Shown here one piece after another: positions 51,699 through 64,000 of a stretch of 64,000 nt of DNA (positions within the stretch are counted from its first letter, which is position 1; each line of letters begins with the position of its first letter). A program made the translations under genes and the position numbers. The notes under the pieces are model-generated. The model did no database searches, was not told the DNA's origin, and saw nothing but the letters and a program-made list of their open reading frames with translations. This stretch comes from Mesorhabditis belari (lineage: Eukaryota > Nematoda > Chromadorea > Rhabditida > Rhabditidae), in assembly GCA_958450365.1 (NCBI GenBank), contig CAUEEP010000741.1, positions 690,001-754,000 of the forward strand, in the 5' to 3' direction.

Positions 51699-54600
51699 TT
51701 ATCGGAGAGTAAAAAGTATAGGTTTTTCAGTTTCGCATTGAGAGTGGGATGGGCTTCCTTTTCGCTGAAAAGTGATCACCCAATCTTGGAGGAAAGTCGG
51801 CAAAGTTGCGAGGGGAATATAGAAGAAGATCGTGTCCAAGCCGACCCAATAACGGCTCTTTGGGAATCTGAAAAGTTGGTTAAAGGTAAGATAGATATCA
51901 AAACAAACAGATTTTCAATAATCAGGTTAAAAGGTATGCAGTTAAACTTTATGGACGTGCATTTTGGTACTAGGTTTTCATCATCTCCACGATTCTACAC
52001 TAATGAATGGATGTTTACGCCGATCAATGCCAACTCTGTAAACTATTTCTAATCACCTCGAAAGAAGAGCATGCTCATATGCGTCCACAACCGCGTTCAG
52101 GTCATCCGAGCAATGGGAAAGCCGCGAAAATCTTGCATGTTTATCTGGGATTTGATTTTCTATAGTATAGTAATCGAAAAACTTCTGTTCGACTCACATT
52201 TATCAAAATAATCTCTTCCGAAATCATGTCGTGTCTCATCATCGAGCCTTGTCCATACCTAGAAATTCTTTGATAAAATCAAATCTAGCGATTCAAACGG
52301 AATACCTTATCAAGATCATTTGTGGCTGTTTGAGTGATGTTCGTGGTGAAGAAACCCGGCTCCAAGATGTGAACTGAGACACCGAAATCTTTCATTTCAT
52401 GTCTGAAAGAAAAAAAAGAAACATAAAGGCAAAGAGATTAGAATTGTTTAGCCTATGCTTGAGCAATTCTAGTATTCTAGTACGGTAAATAGTATCTATT
52501 TTGAAGCTTTCAATAAAATAGCAACGTTTAGTTCAACGTCGTTCAACGTAGTGTCAACCTGATCACATCGGCGTAGGCTTCGACGGCGTGCTTTGACACA
52601 CAATACGGTCCAACCATCGGCCTGGGTGTTCGCCCGGAAATCGATGAGATGATCACGATTCGACCGCGTTGAATCTGAGAGTTTTGAGTGATTGGTTTAA
52701 GAGGTTTTCTATCTTCTAACAAAGCAAAAAATGAAAAACCTTGACGAATTTCCTCAACTTCTGCACAAAGCGCATTACGCCGAATGTGTTCACTGACATT
52801 GTCTGCAAAGTTTTGAAACAAATCAATTACAACCAAAAGAAAAAAGATTTTTGCTGAGCTGAGATGAATTTGATTTCAAGCTTTCTCTTTCTCTTTCTCT
52901 TTCTAAAACCAACATGCATATAGTCTTCAGCTTTTAGCCAATCGTCTGGACCCGAATACCCGAGAATCCCAGCGTTGCACACGATTCCCCAAAGGCCTAA
53001 AGATTTAAAGATATAGTAGAACTGGCTCTAGATTGAATCTAAGCTAGCCAATCTAAGCCAGCCAATCTAAGCTAGCCAATCTAAGCCAGCCAATCTATGC
53101 CAGCCAATCTAAGCCAGCCAATCTATGCCAGCCAACATAAGCCAGCCAATCTATGCCAGCCAACATAAGCCAGCCAATCTAAACCAGCCAATCTAAGCTA
53201 GCCAATCTAAGCCAGCCAACATAAGCCAGCCAATCTAAGCCAGCCAACATAAGCCAGCCAATCTAAACCAGCCAATCTAAGCCAGCCAACATAAGCCAGC
53301 CAATCTAAACCAGCCAATCTATGCCAGCCAACCAGCCAATCCAAGCCTCTAGATTAAATCTCTGGAAATTTAAAGATAACTTATAAAAAGTATTCAATAA
53401 TATCGATTATAAATTCTAATTTCTAATAAATTCTAATAAATTCAAAATTGTTCAATTCACCCCGTCCACCAGTGACTTTCCGCGTGAAATCGGCGAATTT
53501 CTCGACGCTCTCATTTGAGGTGACATCAAGCGGATGAGTGTAGAGAAGCTTTGCACGTGTCGCTTTTTTTTTCAACTCTTCTTCACCCTGAGCTTTTGTT
53601 TGAGCAAGAGAAATAATTCATTTCACCGTACCTTTTCGGAGAAACACCCGGCAACCACCGGTACACCCAACGAGTTTAAACGCAACGCCAACAAGTGCCC
53701 GAAACCGGTGTCACAGCCTAGGGGAATTAGACTTTAAGAAAGAAATTCGACTTTAAGCAATCGAAATTTTGATATACTTAGTGCTTAGGGCAGATGAATC
53801 TTTACTAGTCTTTACTTTACTAGTACTTTACTAGTACTTTACTTTACTAGAGTGTTCAGGAAACATCTTTACGCGGTAGGCTGCTATGTTTCGCCATTTT
53901 ATTTGCACAACTCGTCATAACTTTATTCTAAGTCGACCAATCTTTATGATTTTGGTTTCATTTTGTAGATCTCAATAAGTAGAACAAGATGACACCAAAA
54001 TCATAAAGATTCGCTCATTTAGAAGGAAGCTATGTTGAGTTAAACCCACAGTAATCCGGCGGTGGCTACTTTGCGTCAAAGCAACTGGCTTTGCGCCATA
54101 ACTTTCTCCTAAATAAGCCAATCTTTATGATTTTGGTTTCATTTTGTAGATCTCAATAAGTAGAACAAAATGAAACCAAAATCATAAAGATTGGTCGACT
54201 TAGAAGAAAGTTATGGCGAGTTACGCAAAAGGCCTTTTGTGTTGCCCTGTTGTGGAAATAAAATGGCGAAAATTAGCCTATTCCGTCTTTACTTTACTAG
54301 TTTCTTTTCCTCTCGAGTAATGCTCGTTTTCTAAAAGGTTTTTCTCTAAAACTAGCGTAGTCGAATCGTTAGTCGAATCGTTTCCATTCGAGCAATCAGA
54401 TTTTTGGTATTATTGAATGAAATTTTTGAAATTTCTTTTAATTCCTCATCAAATGATACAAAAATTGGGTAATTAAATGAAAATTAGAGTTTTAACTAGC
54501 TACGGCTAGCTACGGGCTAACTACGGGCTAGCTACGGGCTAGCTACGGGCTAGCTACGGGCTAGCTACGGGCTAGCTACGGGCTTTTCTTTTTCCTTAAA

Positions 54601-54808
54601 TAGATGCCTTTTTAGAAAAACGCATTACTTTAGAGGATTACTTTAAAATTTAATTTTAATCTTTACCCGATATCGCAACGGTTTTTCGTTGAAGTTGACC
54701 AAGGCGGAGCATGAGCAAAAATTTCGCCAATCCATAGGCGAATATGGCAACTAAACAAAAGAAATATAACGAGTAAAAGTGAGAAATTGAATAACAAGTA
54801 ACAAGCAT
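51699..54808 (-). CDS. Short-chain dehydrogenase/reductase, retinol/17-beta-hydroxysteroid dehydrogenase type
   Basis: Membrane-anchored NAD(P)-dependent SDR of the RDH/HSD17B6 class; the substrate cannot be assigned. Ten exons join in phase into 343 residues: 54667-54808, 53632-53717, 53461-53587, 52914-52996, 52740-52802, 52559-52674, 52306-52402, 52198-52258, 52057-52144, 51699-51867. An N-terminal hydrophobic anchor (YFFCLVAIFAYGLAKFLL) precedes the cofactor motif TVAISGCDTGFGHLLA. Then follow THPLDVTS, LWGIVCNAGILG, the VNTFGVMRFV Asn, IVIISSISGR with the catalytic Ser, and YCVSKHAVEAYADVIR with Tyr and Lys. HILEPGFFTTNIT and RYWVGLDTIFFYIPLATLP are typical of the C-terminal half. All catalytic residues are retained. 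The start is the first in-frame ATG ahead of the anchor. Introns hold the AGCCAGCCAATCTA minisatellite and an inverted-repeat element. Confidence 0.93.
53035..53345. repeat. 14-bp minisatellite AGCCAGCCAATCTA
   Basis: About 22 copies of AAGCCAGCCAATCT/AAGCCAGCCAACAT/ATGCCAGCCAATCT in intron 3 of the dehydrogenase. Confidence 0.93.
53735..54292. mobile_element. Inverted-repeat element, copy 2 (compound)
   Basis: Starts AAGCAATCGAAATTTTGATA and TACTTAGTGCTTAGGGCAG, the reverse complement of the 49060 block, then a TTTACTAG run. Two hairpin units of TTATGATTTTGGTTTCATTT with AATGAAACCAAAATCATAAA follow, ending AATTAGCCTATTCCG. It lies in dehydrogenase intron 1. Confidence 0.75.
54495..54588. 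repeat. 11-bp minisatellite GGGCTAGCTAC
   Basis: Eight copies of GGGCTAGCTAC in dehydrogenase intron 1. The monomer is itself partly palindromic (GCTAGC). Confidence 0.92.
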
Positions 54809-54971
54809 AGGCTTCAATTTATCTATAAAAGTCGATAAAAATCTCGTAATCTTACGGGGAAATCCAGGTCTAGAAAAACGAAGGGAAACCTGTACAAGTT
54901 TAGCTAAAAGTCTTCATTTTCACCTAAAGTCTTTGACGTTTTGGAGTAAATTGAGAAAATCGAAACTTTTT

Positions 54972-55797
54972 GATCTCTATTAGATCACTATTAGATCACT
55001 AATAGAGCTCTATTAGATCTCTAGATCTCTGAGATCACTATTAGAGCTCTAGATCTCTATTAGAGCTCTAGATCACTATTAGAGCTCTACTAGATCACTG
55101 TTAGAGCTCTAGATCTCTACTAGATCACTGTTAGGGCTCTAGATCACTATTAGAGCTCTACTAGATCACTGTTAGAGCTCTAGATCTCTGCTAGATCTCT
55201 ATTAGAGCTCTAGATCTCTACTAGACATCTATTAGATCTCTATTAGATCACTATTAGATCACTAATAGAGCTCTATTATATCTCTAGATCTCTGAGATCA
55301 CTATTAGAGCTCTACTAGATCACTGTTAGAGCTCTAGATCTCTACTAGATCACTGTTAGGGCTCTAGATCACTATTAGAGCTCTACTAGATCACTGTTAG
55401 AGCTCTAGATCACTATTAGAGCTCTAGATCTCTACTAGATCACTACTAGATCCCTAATAGACCTCTATTAGATTTCTAGATCTCTGAGATCACTATTAGA
55501 GCTCTAGATTTCTATTAGAGCTCTAGATCACTACTAGATCTCTATTAGAGCTCTAGATCTCTACTAGACATCGATTAGATCTCTACGAGATCACTATTAG
55601 ATCACTAATAGACCTCTATTATATCTCTAGATCTCTGAGATCACTATTAGAGCTCTAGATCTCTACTAGATCACTACTAGATCTCTATTAGAGCTCTAGA
55701 TCACTATTAGATCTCTATTAGACCTCTACTAGATCACTATTAGACCACTAAAAAATCTCTATCAGATCTCTATTATATCTCTATTAGATCACTCACA
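54972..55797. repeat. Satellite TATTAGAGCTCTAGATC
   Basis: About 820 bp made of GAGCTCTAGATCTCTACTAGATCACTA and shorter variants, with higher-order repetition: a block of about 300 bp beginning ATTAGATCACTAATAGAGC at 54978 recurs at 55250. It lies upstream of the dehydrogenase. Confidence 0.93.
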
Positions 55798-56251
55798 TGT
55801 AATCAATTGCAGCCACATCTCACTTCTCGAATATTCATCGAATTTTGGTGTAACCAGAAAAAAATCGCCTTATCTTTCACAATTCTCGCTTTTATGCAAT
55901 CCAAGTGGAAAGTCAGAAAAAAAAAATGTTTTTGATGTAACCGAGAGAGTGTCGGGGTAACGAGTGAAATAAAAAAAAGTTATCACTTTTACGCGAAGAA
56001 GAAAGACCGGCCCGTCTTTTGGATACATTTTCGCGGTTTGCATCAGACGAATTTTCCAAGGAATGGATCGGTTTGGGTTTAAAGCTTTGAAAATTGAAAA
56101 ATCTAGAAGCGCGGAGTGAAATCTTTAAGTTTACAAACAAGCAAGTCAACTGAAACCAATTGAATTGAAAGATCGTTGCGTGTTTCTGCTTCGTTGCTTT
56201 CTTAGTTCGTTGCTTTCTTTGTTTCTGAGTTCGGCATTTCCTCCTGTGAAT

Positions 56252-56925
56252 CGTCATCTTCTCTCCACCACCAGAAAAAGCTATTTAGTTAGCTAACTAA
56301 GCTTAGGGTTGGTGGAGCTTAGGGAGCTGCCTGTCATGGCTTAATCCACCTAAATCCAAATGCCAAATGCTATGTCTTAAGTTAAGACATAGCATTTGGC
56401 ATTTGGATTTACGTTTTTACTTGGGACTTTTTATTTACCTACAGCTTATCGATTAGAACGAGATGGACGTCTTGTGACTTGATTTCTCTTGGTTCTTGTG
56501 GCTTTTACCCACGCAAATTACCGCAATTTACCGTATTTATCCTAATAAAAGACAATTTTCTTTTATTTTTCAATCTCCTAGAATCGGCTGATCGAAAAAG
56601 TAGATAACGATAACTTTAATAGAAGCTCAATTTGATTGGTAAAGTTAAATTTAAAGTTAAAGTTAAAGTTAAACATCTATCTGAAGTCATCTTTAAGTCA
56701 TCTTTCTATCTGAAGTCATATTTAAGTCATCTTTCTATCTGAAGTCACCGGGGACACCCGGATGTGGTTTATTTACGATATACATCAATCAAAATACAAC
56801 AACACACACAATACTAGGCTATATCTTAACTTAACCCACGCCATGACAGGCGGCTCCCTAACCCTAAGCTTAGTGGGGAACTAAATAGCTTTTTCTGGTG
56901 GTGGAGAGAAGATGACGATGAAGGA
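56252..56925. mobile_element. Inverted-repeat element with about 85-bp termini
   Basis: Left TCGTCATCTTCTCTCCACCA, then CCAGAAAAAGCTATTTAGTT, AACTAAGCTTAGGG and GGAGCTGCCTGTCATGGC. The right end is the reverse complement, starting CCATGACAGGCGGCTCCCTA and ending CTGGTGGTGGAGAGAAGATG. The left side also contains a smaller palindrome (AAATCCAAATGCCAAATGCT / AGCATTTGGCATTTGGATTT). Confidence 0.82.
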
Positions 56926-57450
56926 GTGGCTTGTCACTTGTCAAAGAACTGGGGCCACAACCACCAGACTACCCTACTGGGGTCACAACCACCAGACCAC
57001 CCTCCAGAAAACCTCTCAACCCGAAGGGAAAGGAAATCCGAAGGGCGTGACAATCGCACGCGGGGTTCGAACCCTCGATGAAGATAAAAGACAACTTCCG
57101 ATTAAGATAAAAGACACTTAACCAGTCAGCGACACGTGGCACGTTTTTACTTTTTCAAATTAACCTACAGCTTATCGACTAATCTACAGCAAAAGATTAA
57201 CCTACAGCAAAATTAACCACATGAACGTCTTGTGACTTGATTTCTCTTGGTTCTTGTGACTTTTACCCACGCAAATTACCGCAATTTGCCGTATTTATCC
57301 TAATAAAAGACAATTTTCTTTTATTTTTCAATCTCCTAAAATCGGCTGATCGAAAAAGTAGATAAGGAGCTTTAATAGAAGCTCAATTTTACTGGTAAAG
57401 TTAAAGTTAAAGCTAAAGTTAAAGTTAAACACCTATCTGAAGTCATATCA
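56440..57450. repeat. Direct duplication of about 280 bp, one copy inside and one outside the element
   Basis: 56440-56720 and 57163-57450 share TTGTGACTTGATTTCTCTTG, GTATTTATCCTAATAAAAGA, AATCGGCTGATCGAAAAAGT and an AAAGTT run with roughly 90 per cent identity by eye. A tRNA-like end (CGCGGGGTTCGAACCC, 57059-57074) lies between the two copies. Confidence 0.75.
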
Positions 57451-57792
57451 AGAACTTTAGCTAAAAAGAAGTCCTGAAAAGTCCTGTTTTTGAGGAGTCA
57501 ATCAATTCTATTAAAGGCTGCTCTTCTATTAGAATAAATACGGTAAATAACAGAAACAGAAATGTAAATCGGCAAGCAACAGAAATGGAAATCGTATTTT
57601 GTAAGTTCCTAAATGTAAATGCAGTAAAAGATATGCAAATTCGTGTTTGCATTTTCTGAAAAGTCTCTAGATCGACTCTCTATGGTGTTATTGTTATTTA
57701 TTGTTTGTTAATATTGTTAGTATTGTTAATCTTCACCATTTTGTCCTTTTGTTAATCGTTTACCACATTCGGATTGCATAGAAAAGGTGATA

Positions 57793-58230
57793 TCCCGTAA
57801 AAACTCTAATAGAAGTCCCCCTATCGTCGCGTCGCGTAGTCGAAGTTTACTCTCAAACAAACGCTCAGATCTCGACCTCAGTACATTTTTTTCTATGCGC
57901 CTGGGTTTCAAATTAAAGTAGAGAGGATGGGTGATTTTTTGAGATATAACACAGATTTTTAGCATTAACCAACGCTTAGAAAAAATGATTGAAAAATGAT
58001 GAAAAACTGATGAAAAAAATCGGCGTTTTTTTGCCACTTTTCAATCATTTTTTTCTAAGCGCTGGTTAATGCTAAAAATCTGTGTTATATCTCAAAAAAT
58101 CACCCATTCTCTCTACTTTAATTTGATATCTCAGCCCGCTGAAATAAACGTACTGGTGTCAAGATCTGTGCGTTTGTTTGAGAGTAAACTTCAACTCCGA
58201 TAGGGGGCTTCTATTAGAGTCTTTATGGTA
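57793..58230. mobile_element. Inverted-repeat element, copy 2 of 2, with MITE-like ends
   Basis: Left CCCGTAAAAACTCTAATAGA, right CTATTAGAGTCTTTATGGTA. Subterminal GTTTACTCTCAAACAAACGC is repeated in complement. The central palindrome (AGTAGAGAGGATGGGTG, ACCAACGCTTAGAAAA and complements) is shared with 37345-37690. Confidence 0.82.
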
Positions 58231-58318
58231 GATTTATATTTGATTGGATAACTTTTCATCAATTTAGAGCCTTTATTTTGCGCAAAACAATCTTCTTTTC
58301 TTCAAAACAATCGTCTTC

Positions 58319-63663
<5,345 letters not shown>

Positions 63664-63792
63664 CTAAAATCAGCTTGTTTTTACCTTAATTCGATCTTAA
63701 TCTACTTTAATTCTACTTTAATTCTATCTTAGTTCGTGTTTTTTAAAATTCAAAGCCATGCTGACAAAAAGTGAGCAATTTGGTTAGCATAA

Positions 63793-64000
63793 AGGCTTAT
63801 CGTATTTATTCTAATAAACGCCGACCCCCTCGACCAACTTTAGACGTGTCGTTCTCAGCCCCATTTTTGAGATATTTTTATGTTTAATATACCAAAAGAT
63901 AGCCCTTAATGTCTTCTATCTTTTGGTATATTAAACATAAAAATATCTCAAAATGGGGCTGAGAACGAGATGTCTAAAGTTGATCGAGGGGGTTTAGATG
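63793..64000. mobile_element. Inverted-repeat element, truncated by the window end
   Basis: Left end TCGTATTTATTCTAATAAAC resembles the TACCGTA-family terminus. The body (TTTAGACGTGTCGTTCTCAG, TGAGATATTTTTATGTTTAA, ACCAAAAGATAG and complement) is the same module as in 13195-13742. Confidence 0.8.

Larger units (their letters stand above)
55798..58318. other. Intergenic region between dehydrogenase and MFSD8-like gene
   Basis: No conserved gene recognised. The minus frame 55913-56257 is Lys/Arg/Thr-rich without family resemblance. Most of the remainder is mobile-element material listed separately. Confidence 0.45.

Overview
This is a eukaryotic, almost certainly nematode (rhabditid-type), genomic window. 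Introns are mostly 40-400 nt and end in TTTCAG. Several first coding exons start 0-10 nt after a TTTCAG-type site, as expected for spliced-leader trans-splicing. The recognisable proteins have clear nematode relatives (GOT-1, PRX-1, RPL-34, PLPP, CRAL-TRIO/GOLD). No bacterial operons, phage or CRISPR are present. The genus cannot be fixed from sequence alone.

Layout. 1-2.1 kb: minisatellites and the last exon of an unknown gene. 2.55-13.94 kb (+): a 15-exon ENPP-type ectophosphodiesterase whose first zinc site looks lost. 14-17 kb: mobile-element debris. 17.08-19.86 kb (-): complete cytosolic aspartate aminotransferase. 21.6-28.5 kb: two paralogous F-box/FBA genes (-) flanking NIPP1 (-) and ribosomal protein L34 (+). 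29.7-48.4 kb (+): peroxisomal AAA ATPase PEX1/PRX-1, about 22 exons; its 7.6-kb intron holds a complete 9-exon CRAL-TRIO/GOLD gene on the opposite strand. 49.4-51.5 kb (+): lipid phosphate phosphatase. 51.7-54.8 kb (-): RDH-like short-chain dehydrogenase, convergent with it. 55-58 kb: satellite and mobile elements. 58.3-63.7 kb (-): MFSD8/CLN7-like membrane transporter, open at its 5' end.

Exon models were built by hand from splice consensus, phase continuity and remembered family motifs. Seven genes join with no frame conflict (ENPP, GOT, FBA-1, RPL34, PLPP, SDR, MFSD8-like) and NIPP1 is a single open exon. PEX1, the nested CRAL-TRIO gene and FBA-2 each carry at least one apparent single-base or splice-phase break, which is either sequence error or decay.

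The rest of the window is dominated by two kinds of non-coding DNA, most of it inside introns. One is more than 25 minisatellite arrays, most with a 10-18 bp monomer seen only once here. The other is numerous short inverted-repeat (MITE-like) elements, several sharing the end TACCGTAAATACTGTAATAG, plus tRNA-like modules linked to a recurring conserved segment. A run of 104 C followed by 313 T sits in the transporter's intron. Most long open frames in the window are products of these arrays (15- and 18-bp monomers stay open in every frame) and are not genes.
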